Assembly (NCBI GenBank): GCA_934047225.1
Contig: OW203998.1
Location: 16,693,280 to 16,757,279, forward strand
Direction of reading: 5' to 3'
Length of the DNA stretch: 64,000 nt
Source of the DNA: Ypsolopha sequella
Lineage: Eukaryota > Arthropoda > Insecta > Lepidoptera > Ypsolophidae
The position numbers and the translations under genes were made by a program. The notes under the pieces are model-generated. The model was not told the DNA's origin. It searched no databases and worked only from the letters and a program-made list of their open reading frames with translations. Below, in pieces: positions 22,421 to 34,379 of this stretch (position 1 is the first letter of the stretch; the number at the start of each line of letters is the position of its first letter).

Positions 22421-23767
22421 CTGAAAAGGAGAAAGTCTTCATGACAAAAATAGTTCAAAACCACAGATAATACACAAAACGATGAAAGAAATAAAGGATC
22501 TGACTGAACTCACCAATTACAACAAGTTATATGTTATTGAAAATGTCTTTTTGTGCAGATACTAGGCGGCTTATTTCAAAACCATTTTAAAATTGTAATA
22601 CTATTTAGGTATTCATTATTTTTAACACCTATATTATAATATAATGTGTCAAATAATTAGATTCTAACTACCCTAAGATCGATCCCCAACCGTACATTTC
22701 CATCTGCCTCACAGACATCCCCCAGCAGCAAAAAAGTTAGTTGGGCTAACCCTTTCACCCCTGTCTCCATTAAAACATAAAACTTTATTCACACAACAAT
22801 TTCGGGATTAACCCCCAAACAATTTATCTACACAAAAAGACTTTTCCAATGACATAGTTTGTTGCTATTGGTGAGTTCAGATCAGGCTAAATAAATTTTT
22901 GCTCGGATCATCTTTTTTATATTTTTAACACTTGGAGAATGATTTATCCATTGCAAGGATATACAAATTAATATTATACCATTGTGGTCACCGATATAGA
23001 GTACTCATAGTACTCTAGTAGAGAACTCTATGAGTACTCATCTGTGATTGTGGTATCAAAGCATAGAAATTATGTAAATCTGGATTTAAGAAGCTCTTAA
23101 CTGAAAGAAAAGGTCAGTCAAGTTAATACATTGTCGATAATGTATCGCTATTATTACTAAAGAGCCAATTCAGTATGGCAGTCATGGGTGTCATGCATGA
23201 ACCCATTCAGAACTATAAATCATCGTAATGAACCCATTCAGAACTATAAATCATCATAATAGTGCCTACCTACTTCAAAGAAAAGGGAAAATGTAAATGT
23301 CACCTACAAATTATGTTCAGAATTTAATTTCTTCAAAGATTTTCCTTAATTTACAGTTTGATTCTTACTTGCCCAACTAATTATTTTCCTGTCGTAATTT
23401 GAAAGGACTTTCCATTTGAATATAATGCAAAGAAATCCAGTATGAATAAGTTTCATATCATAAAAGGTACAATTAATTGTGAGATAATGCTACTGCGTGA
23501 AACGTTTTGCAAAAAGAAACTACTTACTTAAGTAATAGAGAATCAAATTGTTACTTACTAAACAAATTAATCTAGGCCAATGGATTTTGCAATTCTGTTA
23601 TTTTTACTAATGTAGGTGCACTTTGCCTCATATAAATAAACAAATAATTGGCGACATATTGAATAAGGGCAATGTCAAAAGAACCCCTAAATAGAAGAGC
23701 TTGTATTGACTAGATTGATAAATGACCAATTTTATTTTTATCAAGTATAACATAAAAAGATACATAC
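22421..23767 (-). other. Intron, no further feature except short repeats
   Basis: Donor GTATGT at 23767. It contains a small palindrome around GAGTACTCATAG (22995-23040) and a 30-bp direct repeat of GAACCCATTCAGAACTATAA (23200-23262). Confidence 0.65.
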
Positions 23768-23943
23768 CTATCATACTTCTCTCGCCAAGTGCCAAGTTGC
23801 TCTTCTAGATTGCTAGCTTTTGTGCTAGACTTGATAAACTCAGCTTCAAGAACTATTATGTGTCCATCTCTTTCACTGAGGTGGCGTCGCAAGTGATCCA
23901 GTTCACCATGTAGTTGCAATTCATCATCCCCCTCCGTGCACTC
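23768..23943 (-). CDS. TJAP1/BEGAIN-like coiled-coil protein, most upstream exon found
   Basis: It encodes residues 1-58 plus two bases of Arg59: ECTEGDDELQLHGELDHLRR, then HLSERDGHIIVLEAEFIKSS and an EEQLGTWREKYDR end. The heptads are coiled-coil-like. The donor is GTATGT. The proposed acceptor (AATTGGTAG) has a weak pyrimidine tract, so the left border of the exon is less certain than the others. It has no start codon of its own, so earlier exons must lie further right in the window or beyond it; I did not find them. Together the four exons give 922 residues. The alternative is a different coiled-coil scaffold family; confidence in the TJAP1-like label is about 0.55. Confidence 0.75.
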
Positions 23944-24134
23944 CTACCAATTGTTGTGCAACATCAAAATAAAATCAAAATGAAGCTGGCATAATTTTAA
24001 TGTTGATAAGCTAGTTTCATGAGGTTTGTTCTTTATGTAAACAGGTATTTATGCTTTGTGGTACAGTAAGTGCATGCAACTAAAACTTTCAGGTAGTGTC
24101 GAAAAAGGGGGCTGAAGAAAAGGTTACGTACAGC

Positions 24135-24675
24135 CAATCTTTTAGTCGCCTCTGAAGATAGCCGCACGAGGCGATGCAATAGCCGTTTTACGGTGTCAGG
24201 GGGACTTTACAGGAGAGCGAGGGCGCGGAGCGCACCCGCACCACACTTCCCGCTCGCCATTTAGCAGGTGTCAATACTATCCGTTTGTGCTACGTCCGTA
24301 CACTACACACGCACGCGTTCCATGAAAAGTACATTTGTTAAGTTTGTCGTTGAATCTGTTTGTTAATGTTTTTGTTGCCTTTATTTGTTGTTTTGTTGAT
24401 TTAGTTTGTTAAAGTTTATAGTTGTTGTTATGCCTCGCGGACAATATAGCGTTTTAAGGTGACAATGTAGGAAAATGGGTTTATATTAATGCATTTTATT
24501 TATATAGTTAAGATCGCACTAAAATAATAAATAAATGATGGAATAGGTAGGTACAACAAGTACACCTTCGCACTTATAGTAAACATTTAATAATCAACCG
24601 TTGATATTATTGTTTCCTTGACTGTACCTGCGCAAGCTTGCACTCGTAACTCAATAAGAGGCGACTAAAAGATTG
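24135..24675. mobile_element. Element with perfect 19-bp terminal inverted repeats
   Basis: CAATCTTTTAGTCGCCTCT at 24135-24153 is exactly reverse-complemented at 24657-24675. The 541-bp interior includes a GC-rich part (24190-24260) and a short ATG-led stretch (about 24430). No target duplication is obvious and no transposase is encoded. Superfamily unknown. Confidence 0.7.
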
Positions 24676-24749
24676 TCTAAAAGACTGTAACTTGCCAACT
24701 CCTACAAGCCACTCACAAATTTTCTATCAATGCCCCCTTATCTCCACAT

Positions 24750-24896
24750 TTAAGGCCGATACATACCGGATGGCATTGTGCGTGGCTGCTCAAGCTATAT
24801 TGTATTGCATGCATACTGCATCAGTCTAGTTTCATACAACAACTGATGCTGCCACCCACACCACCACGCTTACTCGTCCAGTGTGTATCGGCCTTT
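24750..24896. mobile_element. Miniature inverted-repeat element (AAGGCCGATACA)
   Basis: The left end is TTAAGGCCGATACATACCGG; the right end GTGTGTATCGGCCTTTA is its imperfect inverse. About 147 bp, non-coding. Confidence 0.65.
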
Positions 24897-25891
24897 ATTC
24901 TAACGGTGAAGAGGTTAAGGATACATCACTGGTACAAGAGACAACTTTGCAAAACAATGTTAGAAAGTAGGTTGCCATTTAATTGTAAAATCTACAACAT
25001 TTAAATTGAAACTAGCTTTTCAGAAATATGTAGCTAAAAAATAGGAAAACTAATTATAGCAAAATAAAAAAGAGAGGCTGTGCATTTGCCTGAAAGACTT
25101 GGAACAAACGATTGCTTGTCTAATTTTCAAATACCCAATACAGGTAAATTAAATTAATGTACTTTTAGTAAGTAAATTGCTAGGCCAAGCTTTTCATGCG
25201 GAGAAAATATTTTTTATTGGTTACTAGTTATTGGTTATGATTTATAATACATGTGAAAATGTCATTGATATTGAACATTTAAATAACATAGTGAGAATGG
25301 CATTCCTGCTATGAACATAAAATATTATAGCCATTAATTTAAAGAGCCAATTCTTCACATTACTATAGGTAGACAAAATTTATATTGATTTTCTTTAGAA
25401 AGTGTTTAGTTTGAACAAGGAATGATGAAGTCTGCTACTGTTTCGCTATAGTTTTCTACAGAGGATTATGAAACAGTAAATTATCGATGAATTTTATTAC
25501 CTTACAAGGGGTATTCTTTAGTCTTTCATCCATGGTTCAGTAGTGAGCTTATCTACTTCACATTTCACATTATAGCACGTCCAATTAGTTGGAATAAATG
25601 AGTCACGGCACACTTGAAGTGATCATTAGCAATGAAATCAATAAGCCACGGTAAAATCAAAATAAAATAATAAAAATCAATTTGCACATTTTGCAAGATT
25701 ATTTACTTTCTAATACGCAAATGATTACCAATTCTTTAGAGAAATAGTATTCGTGCAACACTGTTTGTGTGAAAAAATAACTTCGACTCGCTCGACTGAT
25801 TGGGAATCCCAGATATTTTCAGTAAAATCAAATCAGAGATTTTTTCGCGAAATATTGATGAAGTACTTGCGTTGCGTGCGTGCGTGCGTCA
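24897..25891. other. No gene recognised
   Basis: AT-rich sequence, ending in a GTGCGTGCGTGCGT microsatellite just before the hAT terminus at 25892. Confidence 0.35.
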
Positions 25892-26398
25892 CAGGGATGT
25901 AAAAAATAATCGATCTTTTTGATAATCGAATATTTAAAAACAAAAACGATTATATGTGACCGATTACTTTTTTTAATAAATTGATTATTAATCAATTTTT
26001 CTCTTCTCATGTCTAAGAAAAATCGTTTTTTTCTCAAACAATGAAGTAGGAGAAAAATATACTCAGCTAGCAAGAATACTGAATTCGCCAAAATCCAATA
26101 ACACAGGGCAACACTGTTACGGAATTTCCCGCAGATCTAGATCCCTCCCCCCGTCTCATGTTTTTCTTATCAGTCATCAGACGTCAATCGTATTCCGTTG
26201 CGTTGTTATTTTTTGTTTGGTTTATTCAAGTAATTAATTCATTTTCTGATATTTTGTTTTGTGATTTTACGTGGCCGTTTTCGTTTTTCAACAACAATGT
26301 CAAGCAAAAAACCAAAAAGATTGTTGGTGACAGTATTTTGAGATTAAAAGTGGTGGCATTGCAAAGTGCAACTATTGCCCAAAGCAATTAAAAACAAT

Positions 26399-27206
26399 TA
26401 GAGATGAAACGGATATCCGGTTACTATCCGGTATCCGGCCTATCCGGCCATATTTTTGGTATCCGGTATCCGGCCGGATACCGGATACTTAACTCAGCAT
26501 AAAAAAGTCGTTTAAATCACAAAATAAATTGATTGTATCAATGATTGAATAATCCAAATTCACTTAAAGTGAATAAGAGTTGAGATAAAGATAAAGACAA
26601 GCTTTACAGCAATTTTTGGGAATAAACGTTTGTGCTTTTCTTCATACATTACACCAGCTTCTTTTGCTCTCACAATATACCGAATGTAACTCAACAGGTC
26701 ATAAAAACACATGGTCTAACAATCATACTGAACAAGTTTTCCAAAGAAATATACTTGTGGAAATGAAAAAATATGTTCATTTTTTTTTATTTTTTTTAAA
26801 AACCTATTGTGAATTTTGAAAGGGCACTGGGCGGGCAGGTTCCATTTTTTTTTCAATATGTTACTTTGGGAAATTTGTTCAGTATGAACAGTAGATTACG
26901 TGGTTTTCTAGATACCTGTCCATTTATATACAGTATACACCGCTGCAAGGAGACAAAAGATACATATTTACGAATTTCATTAGGATCAGAAAATGGATTC
27001 GCGTTTGCAGACCAGCATTTGTATGATTGTGGTACGAAATTTACATTTAAAAATGATCGTCATTTAGAAAATGCACAAATAATCTCGCCCAGTTGCACCC
27101 GCACGCACCTTGGTGCGTAATGTTTAGACTTGCTCAATTTGTGCGAAACGCATATCTTGAGCCGAATATCCGGTATCCGGCCAAATCACTATCCGTTTCA
27201 TCTCTA
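26399..27206. mobile_element. hAT-like non-autonomous element inserted in the BED finger
   Basis: Terminal repeats are TAGAGATGAAACGGATA on the left and TATCCGTTTCATCTCTA on the right, followed inward by clusters of ATCCGG. The 8-bp flanks AAAACAAT and AAAAACAT are near-identical. The flanking BED finger coding sequence resumes correctly on the far side, which confirms the borders. No transposase inside the 808 bp. Confidence 0.75.
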
Positions 27207-28793
27207 AAAAACATGCAGTAACACTACAAATTTGAAGCAACTCATGGAAAGGAAACATTCTGCTATTATTATAGCTAATCAGGTAATGAAGAAAACATAT
27301 AGACCTACCTACACCTAGATAGTTACCTACCCACAATAATATGATTATGATAATATCTAAATGAAACTATTTTGTAATAATATTTGGATTTACCTATTTT
27401 TCTGTTATTACCAATAAATCTTTCTTTCTTTCTTTATAATAAAAAAAAAATAATAATATTGTGCATATTTGATGTCAAGTTAAACGTCACAATTTTTTTT
27501 CGCAATTTTTTTTTGCGTTCCCTAGTTTGTATGTTCAACTTATAATTTCATAACTATTTGTTGATGTTATAGGAGCAACATGTTTTGCCTGAACTCGACA
27601 CAAATGTTCTGACAAAAGACGCTGAAGATTCTTCGATTTTATCTCCACCTGCATCTGGAACAGAAAGTCAGCCTGTGTATTCTACACCAAAACGAAGCAA
27701 AACTTCTAAATGCCTCTTTTTCAAGAATTTTGGAACACTCCTCAGATGGTAGTAAAACTAAACGAATCACACAAGCCATTGTAGAAATTATATTTCGTGA
27801 TAGTCTCCCATATAGTATTGCGAAGGTTTCAAGAAATTGATGAAGTTACTTGCACCCTTGTATAAAGTCCCATGTCGAAAAACAGTGACAGATTTAGTAG
27901 ATAGTAAATATGAAGAGAAAAAAGCCCTTGCTGTAAAAAATTTCGGTAAATAATGTATGTTTGACAGTTGATGAATGGAAAGATTTACAGATAAGGAGTT
28001 TCTTAGGTGTAACTCTCCATTTTGTTGAAAACTTTGAAGTAGTTGTATTCAATATCGCATGCGAACCACTTGCTGAAAACTCGTAAGATCGTCACCTGGT
28101 TTCATCAAAGTGGTATTGGTGCTGAACAGTTGAGGAAAGCCCAGAGAGACCAAAGCGTAGCTGAAGGAAAGTTAAAACATTTAATAAGTTATATTTCTAC
28201 TCGCTAGAATTCTCAACTGCACATAGTTGAAAGATTTGTAATGATGAGTGGTACTATCGGTTCCATTTAAGTAAACCATCTCAATGCGCCACCTATGTTT
28301 CAGGCCAATGAAATAATGGATTTGAAAGAGTATAACAATTTTGAAACCCTTCGAAAAAGTAAGCGACGAAATGAGTAGTGAGAAATACGTCAGCGGGAAT
28401 AAGGTCATACCTATGGTAAAATGTCTAAAAGAATATTTAAATTCAATAGTTCCAGTACATGAGGTAGCAGTTCATTTAAAAAATTCACTGTTAAATGAAA
28501 TAAAGGTTTGATAGCATAGTTCACTTATTTTCAATGGCTACATTTTTGGATCCCAGATTTAAAAAAATAATTTGGATGATGGAGCAGCATTAGCCAAGAC
28601 GATCACGTATATCAAAAGATATTTAAATAAAGAAACCCGTGATTTGGTTAGTGAATCGGAAGAAAACGAACACATGGTGTCGTCTTCCATCAACTTTGAT
28701 AGAGGAGACATATGCCAAGCTCATCTGCTTAAAGTGTTTGCAAGTAATAGATCCGAAGACTCCATGACATCTGAGTTGGACTAATATATATTA

Positions 28794-29925
28794 CTAGCTT
28801 TTGCCCGCGGCTTCACCCGCGTTGATTTAGTTTTTGGGTAGTACTTTTTATAGAACGTATTTAAAACTGGTTTGGAGTGTCTTTGGTGCAATTATTTGAT
28901 CTCCAGGTAAAGTCTCTTTGGCGGAGCTTATTACCTATTAGTTTTTTTTTATTCATACTTAAATTACCTCTTTATATACTGCATTAGAAGTTCAGCCGTC
29001 AGCTGTTAACACGACCAGGCTGCTAGGTGAGCTCACTCTCGAGCAGGCTACGTAAAACTGGCCGTGCAAAAAGCAGTCCCCCCTAAGATTAATTCCTGCT
29101 GTTTTCAGTGACTGACCCTGAGACTGATTAATCGTCATTGCGAAAAGGAAAAAATTGAACCCTAATAGGATCACTTGTGTGGCTATCTGTCTGTCCGTCT
29201 GTTATAGCCGATTTGCTCTGGCACACATACTTTCAAGAATTTTCATGTCCACTATATTAAATGTCAAAATCGATGCCATTTTCGTAATTAACGTCGAAGA
29301 AAACCATAAAAACGACACCCATATTGATATTTACATATTGCAAAATTTCAACCCCATCGCACCCCAACAGGAAATGATGTTATTTCACGTTCATTACGTT
29401 GGATTTAGAAATTGTTGTTGTTTTCGTAATCAGCGACCCGATAAACCATACAAATGATACCCATGTTGGTTTTTAGACTTGGTCACCCCAATTCTCCCTT
29501 TTAGGGGTTGAATTCTGGAAAAGCCCTTTTTCACGTCCACCACGTTGGATTTTAAAATCGTTGTTGTTTTCGTAATCAGCGACCCGATAAACCATACTAA
29601 CGATACCCATGTTGATTTTCAGACTTTGTCACCCCATTTCCCCCTTTTAGGGGTTGAATTCTGAAAAAAACTGAAACACATGTTTACTAATTTATAGATA
29701 GGAGTACTCCTGTGAAGCCTCGAATAAAATAGTCTAACTAATCTTGTTTCCCCATACAAACTTTGGACCCCCGTTTCACCCCTTTAGGGGTAGAATTTCG
29801 AAAAATCCTGGAAGCTCTGTGCAAAATTTCAGCTTTCTAGGTCGAAGGGTTTGGGCTGTGCGTTGATGAGTCAGTGAATGAATCAGTGAGTCAGTCAGGA
29901 CTTCTCGGCCGAGCTGGCAGCGTTC
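28794..29925 (-). mobile_element. Degenerate Helitron with Pif1-helicase relic
   Basis: On the minus strand the 3' end reads GAAGCCGCGGGCAAAAGCTAG followed by T, with a CGCGG/CCGCG hairpin (28806-28821) just before CTAG, as Helitrons require. At 28992-29174 the minus strand encodes FAMTINQSQGQSLKTAGINL, then FYVACSRVSSPSSLVVL, matching the last motifs of the Helitron helicase. The 5' end side holds the GACTGACTCATCAACGCAC-type phrase (about 29870-29920). Internal duplications (29300-29660, with AATCAGCGACCCGATAAACC twice) are present. The exact 5' terminus is uncertain. Confidence 0.75.
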
Positions 29926-30260
29926 GGAGTCCGAACATGCTCGTTTTTCGGCCTCGCTGGAAAGACACTTGTGGGCTCGGCCTTCGACCTCGCCATTAGA
30001 TCCGAAGAAACCTCGTATGATATTGCAGCGCCATTAGCCAATTTGAACGAAGATACTTTAGAATTATGAATATCCTATGCAGGTGCCTATCCAAAACTAA
30101 CCTATAAATTAGCCTGTAGCACCTTCCGATTCCGGCATCATCAGCTCCAGCAGAAAGGCTCTCCTCAAAAGCGGGCAACATAGTAAGAAAGACAAGGAGT
30201 CGTATTTTAGGAAAAAAGTTGCTAAAGCTGTTATTCCTACATTCTCTACCTAGTAACCTG

Positions 30261-30989
30261 TGGTGATTTCTTTTTTGCTTTTATTTTGCTAAAACTATTT
30301 ACTTTTGTATCATTTTACAAAAAAAAAACGATTATTTAAAATAAAAATCGATAATTTTTCTTTTAAAAATCGACTGTTCAAAAATAGATTACTACCGAAA
30401 TAAAAAAAATCGATTATGTAAATGTCGATTTTTGATGCCTTTTGTCACATACCTATGCGTCAATCAGTCAGAAATTCTGAAAAAAAAGTTGCTACTTTTT
30501 GTTGCCAACACAAAAAATGCAAAAATATATTTAGCTGTGGCTCAGCTGCCGGAGCCGGCAATCACGAATTTATGGGGCAGGGACAGGTGCCGGAGGTGAA
30601 AAACAAGAATGATTTTGTGTGGATATTTAAGGCCCAGAACAGACAGTGAAACGCAATTGCAACGAAACTGCAATTTCTAGTTACTTTTGAGTTTCATTTG
30701 AGTTTATGCCATAAACTCCTTTGAGAGAGCGCACATGACGCTACCATTTTGAACCTCAGAAATTTTTAATATATTATTATGTAATATCTATATATATAAA
30801 TTACACCTATATGATGATTGATGATGATGATTACATTCACCTATATAGGTGTGTACCCATCGTGTGATACCTTAACGAAATATATATACATACATAATTA
30901 TAATATACTTACACTTGTGGATATTAGCGTTCGAATATCTAATATTTCTTAGTATAACTGTTATCCGTTAACATCACAACCATAGAAAT
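30261..30989. other. No gene recognised
   Basis: It holds CGATTTTT-rich sequence near 30320-30430, probably the subterminal region of the ruined hAT, then AT-rich sequence with an ATGATGATTGATGATGATGA run near 30815. Confidence 0.35.
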
Positions 30990-31503
30990 CTATAAAATCT
31001 TTAAATGTATTTCTTAAATCTTCACGGTCATCAGTGCCGTTACATAGTTTTTTAATGTTTAGAAGAAATCCAAACATTTGATGCAGACCTGTGAGCCTTT
31101 CTTTCATTAAACACAATACGATCTAGCGAACAATTTATCACACGTTCTGTTTCTTCCTTAAAAGTCAACCCAACGTCCATCGCATTATTTTCAGCCATAC
31201 GTTGTTTTTACCTTTTAATCACTACATCCCATTCCTGGCCAAGACTGAAATCTTTCTCGAGTTCAGCATTAACCAATATCTCTCTTTTATCAGAAAAATA
31301 GTCTCGGAAGGCTTTCATACATATCTAAGGCAGCATTACGAAAATTCATACTAGGCTCCTGGAGCCCTCTCGCTCGTTCGCGAATCTCACCATGCGTAAA
31401 AATCGTGGGAGTATTTGAATTTAATAATTTTCGAGTTTTGCAGCCCCCTTTGCATGGCACCAAGGCCACAAGCCTTACTTGCCCCACCCTGGATACGCCA
31501 CTG
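30990..31503 (-). mobile_element. hAT relic with CAGTGGCGTATCC end and coding scraps
   Basis: Reading leftward from 31503 the minus strand begins CAGTGGCGTATCCAGGGTGG, a hAT-type terminus. Further in, coding-like scraps occur (NFRNAALDMYESLPRLFF, then LEKDFSLGQEWDVVIKR and FKEETERVINCSLDRIVFN) in shifting frames. A ZMYM1/DUF4371-type transposase is my guess, and the protein match is weak. The other terminus was not found. Confidence 0.45.
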
Positions 31504-31818
31504 ATTGGACAGCGTACCGGTTTGATTTTGAAGTCCTACTAGTCAACCAAATAAGTTTAATAACAATTATTTTCGGGGACAGACATAATAGGGGCACAAG
31601 GGGGTAGCGGAGTACACAATATAATTTAGTCAACTAATATTAGTCTTTCTATAAGTACAACCTACATACAGTCAAGTTTTTAATTCGGAGATTCGGTAAA
31701 CACTTTTGAAAAATAGAGTATTGCCATTATTTGAAAAAAAAAGTAGGGAATAATATACACCGATATGTCGATATTGATTTTTACTGCAGCATGACGTATG
31801 GTGCTGATAAATCTGTAA

Positions 31819-31907
31819 TGAAAGCTGAGAGTGACTTTACCAGACACGGGTAAGGAAAATTTATGAAAAAAAAAAAAAAAAACAGGTAAAGTTACTCTCA
31901 GCTTTCA
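31819..31907. repeat. 23-bp inverted repeat around poly-A
   Basis: TGAAAGCTGAGAGTGACTTT plus ACC (31819-31841) pairs with 31885-31907 with one mismatch; the loop holds a run of A. It could be a tiny miniature element or a hairpin. Confidence 0.6.
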
Positions 31908-33037
31908 TGAGACATACTCTATTAATTTTAATATGTTTTTTATTGTGTAAACAAAAAAACGTTTCCCTTGTAAAATAAGTAGTTTAAAAAAAAATTGTAA
32001 TCGATTAGATCGAGGGAGCAGACCAAAATAACATAATCATAAACTATCTACTTGCTGGACTTGCCTCTAGCATCTTCTGTTTCTTCAGTTTTCTGAATAT
32101 TGCATGATGAAAAGTATGGATCCAAATAATTAAGTTAAAGTATGAACTTATCATCGACTCAACATCAATTCGATAACCAAAATTGTAACTCTTATTATTT
32201 ATTTACGGTACATAAGGGTTGTCATTTATAATTTATTGATTTTATCTGTCAAATTCATCGAATGGATGCTTATGTACTTCGGGTCAGATAAACTCTTACA
32301 AATATAATATTTATTTTGCAATAACATTAATATCAAAGGATTCAAGAAATTCACATGTGATTCTTTTTTACATTTTAAATGATTTAAAAACAAAGATTGA
32401 CAAAGTGGCAGAGGTCCGGCTGTAAATAATGCACATCGTATCGTAGCATCATCTCTGGTGCACAACTAACGCAGCAGCTGGCGCAGCACTAACATTCCGA
32501 ATATTCTACAAATAATATCTTTATAATCTCTATCAATTTTGCATTCGGAATAGCATTCGTAATCGTAAATAAAATGGCGCCACCTGGAATATACATTATT
32601 TTTTAATCTGACTATACTTAATAGTACTTTATAGTACTTCTAAAAATTATAGACATAAACTTAAGTGGAATGGCAGCGTGCAGTTTTCGATTAGACGGAC
32701 CCTACAAGTGCCACTTCTGCTTTGGATTTTAAAAGCTCAGTTCATTGATTTTGAATTAAAATTGCAAGTTTTATTTAAGGTAATAATTGTGAAGCGAACA
32801 TAAAAAAACCACTTAGAAATAGACAAAAATAATTTTCGAAAAAGTTGGTGTAAAAGTTTAAAGTTATATGTTCGTTTAATTTTGCGTCTAAAATGACTTT
32901 TCGAGTATATACAAGAAACTCCAAAAAGGCATCCCGTAGCCGTCAATTTTATGATATCGATAGAAGCAGCACTGGCTGAAAAGTGGCAACAATCAATAAT
33001 CAATCAGTAATTTAGCTTCTGTTCTTCACTCTTATGA
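31908..33037. other. No gene recognised
   Basis: AT-rich, with short open frames of 79 and 88 codons on the minus strand and no domain that I recognise. Confidence 0.35.
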
Positions 33038-33118
33038 ACTATTTTGCAACGATGAAAATTTAGTTTTGACAGCACTAAAACTAAAGTCAAAGCCTTCAGA
33101 ATCGGCTACATTGTCCTT
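33038..33118 (-). repeat. GAAGGCTTT terminal-repeat family, single arm
   Basis: TTTAGTTTTGACAGCACTAA and GCCTTCAGAATCGGCTACAT match the right arms of the full elements at 34380-34556 and 45660-45832. Confidence 0.65.
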
Positions 33119-33147
33119 TTCGAGTTTTCAAACGTGTTCGCCGAATT

Positions 33148-33580
33148 ACAACCGTTTCGAGATTTAGGTTTAATAAGCCGTATTTTAGAACTTGTTGTCT
33201 AAAAAACCTCATGATGATGGATATTTTTACGAAAAAGCTGTAACTTCCATTTGCCTTCGTGTGACGTCACTTGAGAAATGGCTGTTTAGAAATGTGTCCT
33301 ACTTCCTAAGGTAAATTTATAATAGTTTGCTTCCGACTAATTTGACAGCTGGATGACAGATGAGTGGACATACAGAGACAAACTACTTTTTTATAAGCAC
33401 ACACATCACGATCAGTGTAATGTCTTAAATTCTCAAGTGACGTCATATCGGACAATTCTTTAAAAAAATCATAAATAATAATGGTTAATTTATATACCAA
33501 AATAATGAAAAATCTGTCCTAAAATTACGTAAATTATCTGAAAAGAAAATAAAAAATTTAGCCTTGGGAATTAAAAACTC
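33148..33580 (+). mobile_element. Paired-TGACGTCA repeat D, copy 3
   Basis: It carries TGACGTCA at 33262-33269 and 33438-33445 in inverted context (176 bp apart), TTTTAGAACTTGTTGTCTAA, and the GCTGGATGACAGATGAGTGG block. This is the copy showing the fullest left half. Confidence 0.75.
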
Positions 33581-33761
33581 TACTTTACGTACAATAAATG
33601 TCGCCTTTTTGGTCGGTATTGTTTATGAATTTTATGATGACAAGAATTGCATTTTAGTGATGTCCCATTTCAAGCTTTGTTTAGATAACTATCGATAAAA
33701 TATAATTCAGAGAAAATAAATTACTTACTTATAAAATTATAAGTACTATATACTTAATTAT

Positions 33762-34238
33762 TAAAAACCGACCAAGCATGTCGGGTTACGAGCAGTGTAG
33801 GGTTCCGTAGTTGTCCTACATAATATGCGGACTTGTTTTTCGTGTACATTTTATAAGTTTGTAGACTAATACAAGACTAATACAGATGGGGCCAAACTTC
33901 TAGTCCGCTCAGAATGTTCTCTTCCGAAAAAGGGCCCATACATTTTGTTCCTGCCGATGCGAATCGTCCCGTGTTTAGAGGGGAACGTGTTTCCCGTGTT
34001 TTTTGACACCCCACACCATGGGATAGACGAGGAAAAAAAAACATCCACACTTACGTGTAAAATTTTTGCAAATTTTTTTTTCAACATTTTTTTACGGCTT
34101 TATCGGTCGGCGTGATTAATATGTATACCCATGCCAAATTATAGCTTTCTAGTACTAATAGTCTCTGAGCTAAGCCGCGGACAGACAGACATGGCGAAAC
34201 TATAAGGGTTCCTTGCTGATTACAGAACCCTAAAAATT
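33762..34238 (+). repeat. GGTTCCGTA-type dispersed repeat, copy 2
   Basis: It starts AAAAACCGACCAAGCATGTC, then GGGTTCCGTAG, and ends GGACAGACAGACATGGCGAA, then AAGGGTTCC and GAACCCTAAAAA. Both ends match the consensus of this common lepidopteran repeat. Confidence 0.6.
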
Positions 34239-34379
34239 AATGATTTATGTATTTCTAGATATTATATCGTATAAAAATAAATAATTTATTATCATTATTT
34301 ATCATCAAAATAGTGGGAATTTAAAGAAAATACAAAAATAAGACATTTATTGATTTTAGATATAATTTTGTTTACAAGA

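Larger units (their letters stand above)
25892..30260 (+). pseudogene. Ruined ZBED-type hAT transposon, interrupted twice
   Basis: The left terminus CAGGGATGTAAAAAATAATC is hAT-like. The plus-strand transposase is in pieces. A BED zinc finger lies at about 26336-26395 (YFEIKSGGIAKCNYCPKQLK) and resumes at about 27220 (SNTTNLKQLMERKH). A catalytic-domain part is at about 27970 (TVDEWKDLQIRSFLGVTLHF). A FSMATFLDPRFKKI segment is at about 28535. The dimerisation domain is at 30126-30250 (SSAPAERLSSKAGNIVRKTR, then LLFLHSL). Frameshifts and stops are many. A miniature element (26399-27206) splits the BED finger and a Helitron (28794-29925) splits the C-terminal half. The right terminus was not located; CGATT-rich sequence at 30330-30430 mirrors the left end. 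Confidence 0.75.
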
